Assembly: GCA_036381275.1 (NCBI GenBank)
Contig: DASVDC010000118.1
Coordinates: 1-31,296, forward strand
Direction: 5' to 3'
Length of the DNA: 31,296 nucleotides
DNA from: UBA7803 sp036381275
GTDB taxonomy: Bacteria; Pseudomonadota; Gammaproteobacteria; Pseudomonadales; Azotimanducaceae
The number at the start of each line of letters is the position of its first letter. Positions within the stretch are counted from its first letter, which is position 1. A program made the translations under genes and the position numbers. The notes under the pieces were generated by a model, which saw only the letters and a list, made by a program, of their open reading frames with translations, did not search any database and was not told the DNA's origin. Shown piece by piece: positions 1-8,221 of this stretch.

Positions 1-6
1 GGGTTG

Positions 7-28
7 GCGGCCGCTGGCCGCTCCCACA
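7..28 (-). repeat. REP-like palindrome, single copy
   Basis: Read on the minus strand this is GTGGGA followed by a 6-bp stem (GCGGCC, loop AGC, GGCCGC). The same GTGGGA flank plus a stem-loop recurs in inverted pairs at 23209-23285 and 26189-26254, with different stem sequences. It lies just downstream of the metF stop codon. It may be one half of a pair cut by the window edge. It could also help to end metF transcription. Confidence 0.6.
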
Positions 29-37
29 GGGGTTCCG

Positions 38-904
38 TCAGCCGCCACGCCGGTCGAGCCCGAGGTTGCGGCAGATGGCCATGCTCGCGCCCCAGCGGTT
101 CAGCGTGTAGAAGTGCAGCCCCGGGGCGCCGCCGCGGAGCAGGTCTTCGCAGAGGCGCGTCACCACATCGACGCCGAAGCGGCGCAGGCTCTCCTCGTCG
201 TCCCGGTAGGCCTCGAGCCGCTTCTGCAGCCAGCGCGGCACGTCGGCGCCGCAGTTGTTCGAGAAGCGGATGATGCCTTCGTAGTTGGTGATCGGCATGA
301 TGCCCGGCACCACCGGAATCGTGACGCCGGCGGCCTCGCAGCGCTCCACGAAGTCGAAGTACGCGTACGGGTTGTAGAAGTACTGGGTGATCGCGCCGTT
401 CGCGCCCGCCGCGACCTTGCGGCAGAACCAGGCGAGATCGTCCTCGGGCGAGCGTCCGTCGGGGTGCACTTCCGGATACGCGGCGACCTCGACGTGGAAG
501 TAGTCGCCCGAGTGCTCGCGGATCCAGCCGACCAGCTCCTCGGCGTTGTGCACGAAGCGCATCCGCCCGGAACCGGACGGCAGATCGCCGCGCAACGCGA
601 CGATGCGCCGCACCCCCATGTCCCGGTAGGCGTCGAGCAGCGCGAATATGTCCGCTTTGCTGTCGCTGCCGATGGACAGGTGCGGCGCCGCCGCGAGCCC
701 CAGCTCGAGAAGCCGGCGCACGGTCTCCCGGGTACCTTCCCGGGTCGACCCGCCGGCGCCGTAGGTGCAGGAGAAGAATTCGGGCTCGAGCTCCGCGAGC
801 CGTGAAGCCACCCGCTCGAGGCTCTCCTGCGCATCCGCGGTGCGGGGCGGGAAGAACTCGAAGCTCAGGCGCAGCGACGGCGCGCGGGTGGCGGGCTCTG
901 GCAT
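38..904 (-). CDS. metF: 5,10-methylenetetrahydrofolate reductase
   Basis: This cytoplasmic FAD enzyme reduces 5,10-methylene-THF to 5-methyl-THF, the methyl donor for methionine synthesis. The 288-residue product is close to the usual 290-300. It opens with the family hallmark LSFEFFPPRT near residue 13. It also carries CTYGAGGSTREGT (substrate and flavin region) and IVALRGDLP, and the barrel runs to the end of the protein. The ATG at 904 is 20 bp after the metK stop, so metK and metF are almost surely co-transcribed. In several proteobacteria ahcY (S-adenosylhomocysteine hydrolase) lies between or beside these genes; here it is absent. The family assignment is firm. Confidence 0.96.
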   Translation of the reverse strand: MPEPATRAPSLRLSFEFFPPRTADAQESLERVASRLAELEPEFFSCTYGAGGSTREGTRETVRRLLELGLAAAPHLSIGSDSKADIFALLDAYRDMGVRRIVALRGDLPSGSGRMRFVHNAEELVGWIREHSGDYFHVEVAAYPEVHPDGRSPEDDLAWFCRKVAAGANGAITQYFYNPYAYFDFVERCEAAGVTIPVVPGIMPITNYEGIIRFSNNCGADVPRWLQKRLEAYRDDEESLRRFGVDVVTRLCEDLLRGGAPGLHFYTLNRWGASMAICRNLGLDRRGG

Positions 905-924
905 CTCGGACTCACGTTTCGCGG

Positions 925-2076
925 TTACAGCGCGGCCGCGAGCGCCTCCGCCTTGTCGGTGCGTTCCCAGCTGAACGCGTCTTCGGTGCGGCCGAAGTGA
1001 CCGTAGGCGGCGGTGCTCCGGTAGATGGGCCGCTTCAGGTCCAGCATCGCGATCAGTCCCTTCGGCCGCAAATCGAAATGCTCACGCACCAGTTGAACGA
1101 TTCTCTCGTCGGGCAGCTTGCCGGTGCCGAACGTGTTCACGCTGATCGAGGTCGGCTCGGCGACGCCGATCGCGTAGCTGACCTGGATCTCGCAGCGCTC
1201 GGCGAGGCCGGCGGCGACGATGTTCTTTGCGACGTAGCGGCCGGCGTACGCGGCGGACCGGTCCACCTTGGACGGATCCTTACCGGAGAACGCGCCGCCG
1301 CCGTGGCGGGCCATGCCGCCGTAGGTGTCGACGATGATCTTGCGGCCGGTGAGCCCGCAGTCGCCGACGGGCCCGCCGATCACGAACTTGCCGGTGGGAT
1401 TGATGAACACCTTGGTGTCGGCGGACATCCAGTTGCTCGGCAGCACCGGCTTGATGATCTCCTCCATCACGGCTTCCTGCAGATCCTTCTGGCTGACGTC
1501 CGGATCGTGCTGGGTCGACAGCACCACCGCGTCCACCGCGATCGGCTGGCCGTCCTCGTACCGGAACGAGAGCTGGCTCTTCGCGTCCGGGCGCAGGAAC
1601 GGCAGGCGCGTGCGGCGCATCTCGGCCTGGCGCTTGACCAGCCGGTGCGCGTAGGTGATCGGCGCCGGCATCAGCACGTCGGTCTCGTTGCTCGCGTAAC
1701 CGAACATCAGCCCCTGGTCGCCGGCGCCCTGCTCGTGGCCGTCGCTCTCGTCGACGCCCATCGCGATGTCGGCCGACTGGCGGCCGAGGGCGTTGATCAC
1801 CGTGCACTCCTCCGGGTCGAAGCCGACCGCCAGGGAGTCGTAGCCGATCTCGCGGATCACCCGGCGCACCAGCGCGTCGAGATTGAGCTCCGCGCTGGAA
1901 CGGTATTCGCCAGCCAGCACCACGATGCCGGTCTTGATCAGCGTCTCGCAGGCGACGCGGGATTCCGGATCCACGGCCAACATCGCATCGAGCACCGCGT
2001 CGGAGATCTGGTCGGCCATCTTGTCCGGGTGGCCTTCCGAAACCGACTCGGAGGTGAACAGGCTGTAGTCGCTCAT
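925..2076 (-). CDS. metK: S-adenosylmethionine synthetase
   Basis: This enzyme makes S-adenosylmethionine from methionine and ATP, releasing phosphate and diphosphate. It is a cytoplasmic homotetramer in known members. The 383-residue length matches the family (E. coli 384). Visible signatures are the N-terminal FTSESVSEGHPDK, the central GAGDQGLMFGYA (ATP and methionine region) and GGGAFSGKDPSKVDRSAAY (phosphate and metal loop). The ATG at 2076 has AAGGA five bases upstream. It is the first gene of the metK-metF unit and is divergent from tkt. I see no SAM or SAH riboswitch fold in the short leader. Confidence 0.98.
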   Translation of the reverse strand: MSDYSLFTSESVSEGHPDKMADQISDAVLDAMLAVDPESRVACETLIKTGIVVLAGEYRSSAELNLDALVRRVIREIGYDSLAVGFDPEECTVINALGRQSADIAMGVDESDGHEQGAGDQGLMFGYASNETDVLMPAPITYAHRLVKRQAEMRRTRLPFLRPDAKSQLSFRYEDGQPIAVDAVVLSTQHDPDVSQKDLQEAVMEEIIKPVLPSNWMSADTKVFINPTGKFVIGGPVGDCGLTGRKIIVDTYGGMARHGGGAFSGKDPSKVDRSAAYAGRYVAKNIVAAGLAERCEIQVSYAIGVAEPTSISVNTFGTGKLPDERIVQLVREHFDLRPKGLIAMLDLKRPIYRSTAAYGHFGRTEDAFSWERTDKAEALAAAL

Positions 2077-2114
2077 ACGGTTCCTTTATGGCGGCATGGC
2101 TTGCGGAGCCGCGC

Positions 2115-2120
2115 ATTGTA
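2115..2120 (-). promoter_or_regulatory. Possible -10 box for metK-metF
   Basis: On the minus strand this reads TACAAT, five of six bases of the sigma-70 -10 consensus. It lies about 40 bp upstream of the metK ATG. No convincing -35 box lies 16-18 bp further upstream, so the call rests on the -10 and its position alone. Confidence 0.35.
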
Positions 2121-2214
2121 ACCCACCACCCGCCGCAGCCGCGCCTGTCGCCCGAAAGCCGATTGCCAGCCGATTGTCCGGGAATTGCAGCGCGTCTGTG
2201 TCCCGGCGGCGCAA

Positions 2215-2243
2215 TTGCAGTGCCCGGGGCGAGCGGGGACAAT
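2215..2243 (+). promoter_or_regulatory. Possible sigma-70 promoter for tkt-pgk
   Basis: TTGCAG (2215-2220) and GACAAT (2238-2243) are separated by 17 bp. They match three and four of six consensus bases respectively. Transcription would start near 2250 and give a leader of about 33 nt before the tkt ATG. The match is moderate, but the spacing and location are right. Confidence 0.4.
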
Positions 2244-2282
2244 AGCCGGCCTTTCGTCGCCGCCGCCATCCCGAGGGCTCTC

Positions 2283-4283
2283 ATGTCGTCCAGAATCGAA
2301 CGTGCCAACGCCATCCGCGCCCTCGCGATGGATGCGGTGGAGGCTGCCAAATCGGGTCATCCGGGCGCCCCGATGGGGCTCGCCGACGTGGCGGAGGTGC
2401 TGTGGCGCGAAGTGCTCGTGCACAATCCGGCAGATCCGCGCTGGATCGATCGCGACCGCTTCGTGCTGTCGAACGGCCACGGCTCGATGCTGCTCTACGC
2501 GGTGCTGCACCTGACCGGCTATCCGGTCTCGATCGACGACATCAAGCGCTTCCGCCAACTGCACTCCCCGACGGCCGGCCACCCGGAATACGGCGAATGC
2601 CCGGGCGTCGAGACCACCACCGGCCCGCTCGGCCAGGGGTTCGCGAACGCGGTCGGGATGGCGCTGGCCGAGCGGCTGCTGGCGCGCACGTTCAACCGCG
2701 ACGGGTATCCGGTGATCGATCACCGCACCTGGGTGATCGCCGGGGACGGCGACCTGATGGAAGGGGTCTCCCACGAGGCCGCGTCGCTCGCGGGCACGCT
2801 CGGGCTCGGCAAGCTGGTGTGCATCTACGACCAGAACGGCATCTCCATCGACGGCCGGGTGGAGGGCTGGTTCACCGAGGACGTCGGCGCGCGTTTCGAG
2901 GCGTACGGCTGGCGGGTGATCCGCGACCTCGACGGCCACGACGGCGAGGCGGTGGCGCGGGTACTGGCGGACGCGATGCGTCAGAGCGAGCGCCCCACCC
3001 TGATCATCGCGCGTACCGTGATCGGCCACGGCGCGCCGAACAAGGCGGGCACCGAGGACGTACACGGCTCGCCGCTCGGCGAAGACGAAGTCGCGGCCGC
3101 GCGGCGGAACCTCAACTGGGGCTCGCCGCCGTTCGAGATCCCCGAGCACCTGTACCGCGAGTGGGACGGCCGCGAACGCGGCGCCCGGCTGCAGGGCGCC
3201 TGGCAGGAGCTGTTCGAACGCTACCGGCGCGCACACCCGGAGCTCGCGGCCGAGCTCGAGCGGCGCATGGCCCGCGAGCTGCCGGACGGCTGGGCGGAGC
3301 CGCTGCGCGCGCTCGCCCGGGAGGCGCAGGCGGCGATGGAGCCGCTCGAGACCCGCAAGTCGTCGCAGCGCTGCATCGGCGCGCTGGCCGAGACGCTGCC
3401 GGAGCTGTTCGGCGGCTCCGCCGACCTGACCGGGTCGAACGGCACGCGCTGGAAGGGGGCGCCGGACGAGCGCTATCTCAGCTTCGGGGTGCGCGAGTTC
3501 GGCATGTCGGCGATCACGAACGGCATGGTGCTGCACGGGGGCCTTCGACCCTTCGTCGGCACGTTCCTGGTGTTCATGGAATACGCGCGCAACGCCGTGC
3601 GGCTGTCGGCATTGATGCGGATTCCGAGCATCTGGGTCTACACCCACGACTCGGTGGCGCTCGGGGAAGACGGCCCGACCCACCAGCCGATCGAGCAGCT
3701 CACGAACCTGCGCACCACCCCGGGGCTGTCCGTCTGGCGCCCGTGCGACACCGTGGAGAGCGCGTTCGCGTGGGAGGCCGCCGTCGCGAACCGTGACCGC
3801 CCGACCGCGCTGATCTTCACCCGGCAGAAGACCGAGCCGCAGCCGCGCGACGAGGCCGCGTTCGCGGCGATCGCCCGCGGCGGCTACGTGTTGCGGGCCG
3901 AGGCGCGCGCCGGCGGACCGGACGCGGTGGTGATCGCCACCGGCTCGGAGGTCGCTCTGGCGATGGCGGCGGCGGCGCGGCTCGCCGACGAAGGCATCGA
4001 GGTGCGGGTCGTGTCGATGCCGTCGACGGACACGTTTCTTGCACAGGATTCCGCGTATCGGGACGCGGTGCTGCCGCCCTCGCTCCGCGCGCGGGTGGCG
4101 GTGGAAGCGGCCCATCCGGACTACTGGCGCAAATTCGTCGGTCTCGACGGCGAGGTCGTCGGCATCGACCGCTTCGGCCTCTCGGCGCCGGGCCCCGTGG
4201 CGATGCAGGCGCTCGGCATGACCGAGGAGAACGTGGTCGCGGCCGTGCGCCGGGTGATCGAGACAGCAAGAGGAGGCTCGTGA
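2283..4283 (+). CDS. tkt: Transketolase
   Basis: This thiamine-diphosphate enzyme moves two-carbon units between sugar phosphates in the pentose phosphate pathway. From the ATG at 2283 the product has 666 residues, close to E. coli TktA (663). H66 (in GHGSM), D155 (in the cofactor motif GDGDLMEG) and the catalytic glutamate near E405 (VREFGM) fall at or near the E. coli positions, which supports this start. An in-frame ATG at 2088 would add 65 residues that look non-coding and would run through the putative promoter. The stop codon abuts the pgk start, so the two genes form an operon. An epd or gap gene, common between tkt and pgk in related bacteria, is missing. Confidence 0.97.
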   Translation: MSSRIERANAIRALAMDAVEAAKSGHPGAPMGLADVAEVLWREVLVHNPADPRWIDRDRFVLSNGHGSMLLYAVLHLTGYPVSIDDIKRFRQLHSPTAGHPEYGECPGVETTTGPLGQGFANAVGMALAERLLARTFNRDGYPVIDHRTWVIAGDGDLMEGVSHEAASLAGTLGLGKLVCIYDQNGISIDGRVEGWFTEDVGARFEAYGWRVIRDLDGHDGEAVARVLADAMRQSERPTLIIARTVIGHGAPNKAGTEDVHGSPLGEDEVAAARRNLNWGSPPFEIPEHLYREWDGRERGARLQGAWQELFERYRRAHPELAAELERRMARELPDGWAEPLRALAREAQAAMEPLETRKSSQRCIGALAETLPELFGGSADLTGSNGTRWKGAPDERYLSFGVREFGMSAITNGMVLHGGLRPFVGTFLVFMEYARNAVRLSALMRIPSIWVYTHDSVALGEDGPTHQPIEQLTNLRTTPGLSVWRPCDTVESAFAWEAAVANRDRPTALIFTRQKTEPQPRDEAAFAAIARGGYVLRAEARAGGPDAVVIATGSEVALAMAAAARLADEGIEVRVVSMPSTDTFLAQDSAYRDAVLPPSLRARVAVEAAHPDYWRKFVGLDGEVVGIDRFGLSAPGPVAMQALGMTEENVVAAVRRVIETARGGS

Positions 4284-5465
4284 ATGGCATCCCCGAGGCA
4301 ACGCCGTAAGGAGATGACGGATCTCGCGCTGAAGAACCAGCGCGTGCTGATCCGCGAAGACCTCAACGTACCGATCAAGAACGGCCGCGTGACGAGCGAC
4401 GCGCGCATCCGCGCGGCATTGCCGACGCTGCGGATGGCGCTCGAGGCCGGCGCCGCGGTGCTGGTGATGTCGCACCTCGGCCGCCCCGAGGAAGGCAAGT
4501 TCGACCCGCAGTTCTCGCTCGAGCCGGTGGCGGAGCGGCTCTCCGAGCTGCTCGGCCAGCCGGTACCGCTGATCCGCGACTTCCGCAAGGAAGGCGTGCA
4601 CGTGCAGCCCGGTGAGATCGCGCTGCTCGAGAACGTGCGTTTCCTGAAAGGTGAATCCAAGGACGACGATGCGCTCGCGAAGGAGCTCGCGGACCTCTGC
4701 GACGTGTTCGTGATGGACGCGTTCGCCACCGCGCATCGCGCACAGGCGTCCACGCACGGCGTCGCCAAGTTCGCGAAGGTCGCCTGCGCGGGCCCGTTGC
4801 TCGCGGCGGAGCTCGCCGCGCTCGAGCGGGCGCTCGCGGATCCGAAGCGGCCGCTGATCGCGATCGTCGGCGGTGCCAAGGTCTCCACCAAGCTGGACGT
4901 GCTCGGCGCGCTGGCCAGCGTCGCGGACCAGATCATCGTCGGCGGCGGCATCGCGAACACGTTCATCGCGGCCGCCGGCCACCCGGTCGGCAAGAGCCTC
5001 TACGAGGCGGATCTGGTCGAAGAGGCCAGGCGAATCGCGTCGCAGGTCGAAGTGCCGCTGCCGAGCGACGTGGTGGTCGGCAAGCGCCTCGCCGACGACG
5101 AACCCGCGGTGGTGCGGCTGCTCGGCGAGGTGGCGGACGACGAGATGATTCTCGACATCGGTCCGGAGACCGCGCGGCGCTGGGCCGCGCGGCTCGCCGG
5201 CGCCGGCACGATCCTGTGGAACGGCCCGGTGGGCGTGTTCGAGCACGATCAGGTCGGCGAGGGTACCCGGGTGCTCGCGGAAGCGATTGCCGCGAGCGAC
5301 GCGTTCTCGATTGCCGGCGGCGGCGATACGCTCGCGGCGATCGACAAGTACGGGGTCGGCGACGGCATCTCCTACGTCTCCACCGGCGGCGGCGCATTCC
5401 TCGAGTTCGTGGAAGGCAAGACGCTGCCGGCGGTGGCGATCCTGGCCCACCGGGCCGACGGCTGA
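4284..5465 (+). CDS. pgk: Phosphoglycerate kinase
   Basis: This glycolytic and gluconeogenic enzyme catalyses 1,3-bisphosphoglycerate + ADP to 3-phosphoglycerate + ATP. It has 393 residues. The N-domain has VLIREDLNVP and SHLGRP. GGAKVSTK lies near the nucleotide site, and the C-domain ends with GGGDTLAAI and STGGGAFLEF. The ATG at 4284 directly follows the tkt stop codon and has AGGAGG seven bases upstream. A second ATG at 4314 matches the usual family N-terminus better, but AGGAG touches it with no spacer. The start at 4284 is therefore preferred and gives an unusual basic 10-residue extension (MASPRQRRKE). Its product feeds serA, elsewhere in this window. Confidence 0.97.
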   Translation: MASPRQRRKEMTDLALKNQRVLIREDLNVPIKNGRVTSDARIRAALPTLRMALEAGAAVLVMSHLGRPEEGKFDPQFSLEPVAERLSELLGQPVPLIRDFRKEGVHVQPGEIALLENVRFLKGESKDDDALAKELADLCDVFVMDAFATAHRAQASTHGVAKFAKVACAGPLLAAELAALERALADPKRPLIAIVGGAKVSTKLDVLGALASVADQIIVGGGIANTFIAAAGHPVGKSLYEADLVEEARRIASQVEVPLPSDVVVGKRLADDEPAVVRLLGEVADDEMILDIGPETARRWAARLAGAGTILWNGPVGVFEHDQVGEGTRVLAEAIAASDAFSIAGGGDTLAAIDKYGVGDGISYVSTGGGAFLEFVEGKTLPAVAILAHRADG

Positions 5466-5481
5466 CGCACCGGGCCCCGGC

Positions 5482-6483
5482 TTGAGTCGCGCAGCGTTCG
5501 ACGCACCGTTCGACCCGGCGGCACTGCGCGAGGGTCTGCGCACGCTCGATCCGGCCGAGCCGGTCGCGCCGACCCCGGCCGAGGAAGCGTACCTCGGTCA
5601 CTACGGCATCCGCTTCGTCGAGGAGTTTCCCGAGACACGACACCATTTCGGCGCGGTGGACAGCGGGCGGCACCGCCTCGCGGTGCACTTCTGGCAGCCG
5701 GTGGACGCGGTAGGCACCGCGGCCGTGATTCACGGCTACTACGATCACACCGGGCTGTACGTACACCTGATCCGTCACCTGCTCGAGCGCCGGCTCGCGG
5801 TGATGTGCTTCGATCTGCCCGGCCACGGGCTCTCGTCCGGCGAGCCCGCCACCATCGAGACGTTCGACTACTACGTGGAAGCGTTCGAGGCGGCGATGGC
5901 GGCGCTCGAGGCGCATCTGCCGTGGCCGTGGCACCTGATCGGCCAGAGCACCGGCGGCGCGGTCGCGATGGAGTGGCTGCTCGCGAACCGGATGACCCGG
6001 GAGACCTCACCGTTCCGATCGGTCGTGCTGCTCGCGCCGCTGGTGCGCCCGTACCGCTGGCCGGTTAACCGGCTGGTCTACGCGATCGCGCGGCGCTTCG
6101 TCCGCGAACGGCCGCGGGTGTTCCGCAGCAACACCGATAACCGCGAGTTCCTCGAGTTCCTGCGCGACCGGGATCCGCTGCAGGCGCGTGTGCTGCCGGT
6201 GCAGTGGGTGACGGCGATGGTGGCGTGGCGCGAGCGGTTCGAGCGCTACCCGCCGAGCGACATCGCGCCGCTGGTGATCCAGGGGCAGGCCGATATGACG
6301 GTGGACTGGCGCTACAACATGCGGGTGATCGAGCGGCTCTTCCGGCCGCGGATCTTCTACATTCCCGGGGCGCGCCATCACCTGGTCAATGAAGTGCCGG
6401 CGATTCGGGCGCAGATCTTTCAGGCGATCGACGGAGAACTTGGGATCGGAGCTGCTTCGGAACACCTCGTCCGCTCATCCTGA
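5482..6483 (+). CDS. Alpha/beta hydrolase, lysophospholipase-like
   Basis: This is a predicted esterase or lipase of the serine hydrolase fold; its substrate is unknown. From the TTG at 5482 the product has 333 residues. H84-G85 in VIHGYYDHTG looks like the oxyanion strand. S156 lies in GQSTGG, the nucleophile elbow. D271 (QGQADMTVD) and H299 or H300 (GARHHLVNE) complete a plausible triad. The arrangement resembles the Hydrolase_4/monoacylglycerol lipase group. I see no signal peptide, so it is probably cytoplasmic. It begins 16 bp after pgk and may be read through from it. The start is uncertain: no ATG lies near the N-terminus and the ribosome-binding site is weak. Confidence 0.8.
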   Translation: MSRAAFDAPFDPAALREGLRTLDPAEPVAPTPAEEAYLGHYGIRFVEEFPETRHHFGAVDSGRHRLAVHFWQPVDAVGTAAVIHGYYDHTGLYVHLIRHLLERRLAVMCFDLPGHGLSSGEPATIETFDYYVEAFEAAMAALEAHLPWPWHLIGQSTGGAVAMEWLLANRMTRETSPFRSVVLLAPLVRPYRWPVNRLVYAIARRFVRERPRVFRSNTDNREFLEFLRDRDPLQARVLPVQWVTAMVAWRERFERYPPSDIAPLVIQGQADMTVDWRYNMRVIERLFRPRIFYIPGARHHLVNEVPAIRAQIFQAIDGELGIGAASEHLVRSS

Positions 6484-6661
6484 CGCTGCTCGGCTGTTTG
6501 TAAGACGGGTTCTCGATAGGGGGTGTCGCCGGACGGCGCGCCTTCGAGGCTTCGTCTTTACCTGCCGGCCGCGCGTTCGTTGGTTCGACGGCTGCTCGTA
6601 GGTGCCGTCCACAAGTGGCGTCCACCGCTCGCCGGCTGTTCGACTGCAACGCGCTTCGACT

Positions 6662-6718
6662 GCGACGGCCCCCTCCCCTCGCCGTCGCGTGGGGCTTGGG
6701 CGCCGGGACGCGGCGCCC
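6662..6718. terminator. Two tandem stem-loops between convergent genes
   Basis: GCGACGGC (6662-6669) pairs perfectly with GCCGTCGC (6681-6688) around an 11-nt loop. GGGCGCC (6698-6704) pairs perfectly with GGCGCCC (6712-6718) around a 7-nt loop. Both sit in the 255-bp gap between the convergent hydrolase and serine hydrolase genes. They could stop transcription from either side, but no U-tract follows them. The rest of the gap (6484-6738) shows no gene. Confidence 0.4.
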
Positions 6719-6738
6719 GTGGTCGGATGGCCGCGGTG

Positions 6739-8079
6739 TTACTGGCCGACGGCGGGGTTGAGCTCGGTGAGGGCCTGGTAGGTGAGGACCTTCAGTTCCT
6801 GGCGCAGCGGCCAGGGGGACTGCATGAGCTGGATCATGCTGACGACGAACAGGTCTTCGACGGGGTCGATCCAGAAGACGGTGCCGGCGGCGCCGCCCCA
6901 GCTGTATTCGCCGACGGAGCCGACCACGCCGGCCTGGGGGACGTCGGTGACGACGCCGAAGCCGAGGCCGAAGCCGCTGCCGGAGCGGCTGCCGATCAGG
7001 CCGGGGCGCTCGCCGGCGCCGGTCGCCTCGAGCAGCGCGGGCAGGTGATTCATGGTCATGAACTCGACGGTCTTCGGCGACAGGATGCGCTGGCCGTCGA
7101 GCTCGCCGCCGTTCAGCAGCATCTGGCAGAAGCGGGCGTAGTCTTCCGCGGTGGAGACCAGGCCGCCGCCGCCGGAGAAGAACGTGGTGTCCTTCCAGAG
7201 CGGGTACTCGGGCACGGGCAGCACCTCGAGCTTCCCGGTCTTCGCATCGTAGCGGTGATTGGTGCCGAACCGCGCGGCCTTCTCGTCCGGGATGTCGAAG
7301 AACGTGTCGTCCATGCCGAGCGGTGCGAACAGCCGTTCGGCGAGGAAGCGGTCGAAGCGCTGGCCGCTGATCCGCTCCACCACCGCGCCGGTCACGTCGA
7401 CGGCGACGCTGTAGTGCCATTGCTCACCCGGCTGGAACTTGAGCGGCAGCTCGGCGAGCCGCGCGACGAATTCGTCGAGGTCCCGCGCCTGCAGCAGGTT
7501 CGACTCGCGGTAGAGCTTGTCCACCGGGTCGTTCGGGCCGAAGCCGTAGCTGAAGCCGGCGGTGTGGGTCAGGAGGTGCTGCATCGTGATCGGCTTCGCC
7601 GGCACGCGCTGGCCGTCCGCGGTCAGCACCTCGAGCTCGGCGAGCTCGGGCAGGAACTTCGAGATCGGGTCGGAGAGCTGAAAGCGGCCCTCCTCGTAGA
7701 GCATCATCGCCGCGACCGCGGTGATCGGCTTGCTCATCGAGTAGATGCGCACCAGCGTGTCCTTCTGCATCGGCGCGCCGGTCTCGAGATTCGCCTTGCC
7801 CACCGCGTCGAAGTACGCGACCTTGCCGTGCCGGGCGATCAGCGTGACCACGCCGGCGAGCTTGCCCTCGTCGACGTAGCGGCGCGTCAGCTCGTCGATC
7901 CGCTTCAGGCGCTCGGCCGAGAGACCCACCCGCTCCGGTTTCACGGTGGGCAGCGGCGCGGCCGCGGCCTCGGCCGGCAACGCGCCGGTCAGCGTGTGCA
8001 GACTTGTCAAGAGAGCCAGCGCGGCGAAGGTCACGGTGACGCGTGACCGCAGCGACGGTCGGGCGGTTACGGTGCTCAT
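6739..8079 (-). CDS. Exported serine hydrolase, beta-lactamase/family VIII esterase fold
   Basis: This is a predicted secreted serine hydrolase of the class C beta-lactamase-like family. Most characterised relatives with this motif set are esterases, so antibiotic resistance should not be assumed. From the ATG at 8079 the product has 446 residues. A signal peptide (basic start, hydrophobic FAALALLTSL, then AEA) occupies about residues 1-37. S114-M-S-K117 is the nucleophile SxxK motif. Y223 (HYSVA) stands where penicillin-binding proteins have YxN. W394-G-G replaces the KTG box, as in EstB-like esterases. GGGGAG-like pairing lies about nine bases upstream of this ATG. An in-frame ATG at 8121 overlaps the putative -10 box and is rejected. 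Confidence 0.85.
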   Translation of the reverse strand: MSTVTARPSLRSRVTVTFAALALLTSLHTLTGALPAEAAAAPLPTVKPERVGLSAERLKRIDELTRRYVDEGKLAGVVTLIARHGKVAYFDAVGKANLETGAPMQKDTLVRIYSMSKPITAVAAMMLYEEGRFQLSDPISKFLPELAELEVLTADGQRVPAKPITMQHLLTHTAGFSYGFGPNDPVDKLYRESNLLQARDLDEFVARLAELPLKFQPGEQWHYSVAVDVTGAVVERISGQRFDRFLAERLFAPLGMDDTFFDIPDEKAARFGTNHRYDAKTGKLEVLPVPEYPLWKDTTFFSGGGGLVSTAEDYARFCQMLLNGGELDGQRILSPKTVEFMTMNHLPALLEATGAGERPGLIGSRSGSGFGLGFGVVTDVPQAGVVGSVGEYSWGGAAGTVFWIDPVEDLFVVSMIQLMQSPWPLRQELKVLTYQALTELNPAVGQ

Positions 8080-8119
8080 CTCGTTCTTCTCCCCCGGTGA
8101 GACGTTGATCGGTCCCGGC

Positions 8120-8148
8120 ATTGTAGGGTGGCGGCCTCGGCGGGTGAA
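8120..8148 (-). promoter_or_regulatory. Putative sigma-70 promoter for the serine hydrolase
   Basis: On the minus strand TTCACC (8143-8148) and TACAAT (8120-8125) are separated by 17 bp. They match four and five of six consensus bases. Transcription would begin near 8113, about 34 nt before the ATG at 8079. This also rules against translation from 8121. Confidence 0.5.
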
Positions 8149-8184
8149 CTGCGACGTGCGTCACGCAGTGGCCGTGTGGCGGGT

Positions 8185-8193
8185 TGCTATAGT
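8185..8193 (+). promoter_or_regulatory. Extended -10 promoter for the lipoprotein/GGDEF-EAL operon
   Basis: TGCTATAGT combines a TGn extension with TATAGT, five of six -10 bases. No clear -35 box is present, which is normal for extended -10 promoters. A transcript would start near 8200, about 22 nt before the ATG. An 11-bp palindrome, TGCGTCACGCA (8157-8167), lies just upstream and could be an operator. That is inference only. Confidence 0.5.
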
Positions 8194-8221
8194 CGGGTTC
8201 GGATCTCTTCGCGGCTCGCCC

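Noticed and set aside
2077..2282. SAM or SAH riboswitch in front of metK
   Set aside because: The putative metK leader is about 30 nt, too short for these aptamers, and I see no matching stem arrangement further upstream.
2073..5543. A 1156-codon open frame on the minus strand opposite tkt and pgk
   Set aside because: It mirrors two well-supported genes, has low-complexity Arg/His/Ala-rich content and matches no family I know. Long antisense frames are expected at this GC content.
6484..6738. Degraded gene in the 255-bp gap
   Set aside because: No frame gives recognisable protein sequence. Only the two stem-loops at 6662-6718 and short chance repeats (TTCGACTGC twice) are visible.
6739..8079. 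Beta-lactamase resistance gene
   Set aside because: The motif set (SxxK, YSV, WGG in place of KTG) fits esterase-like serine hydrolases. Resistance cannot be inferred.
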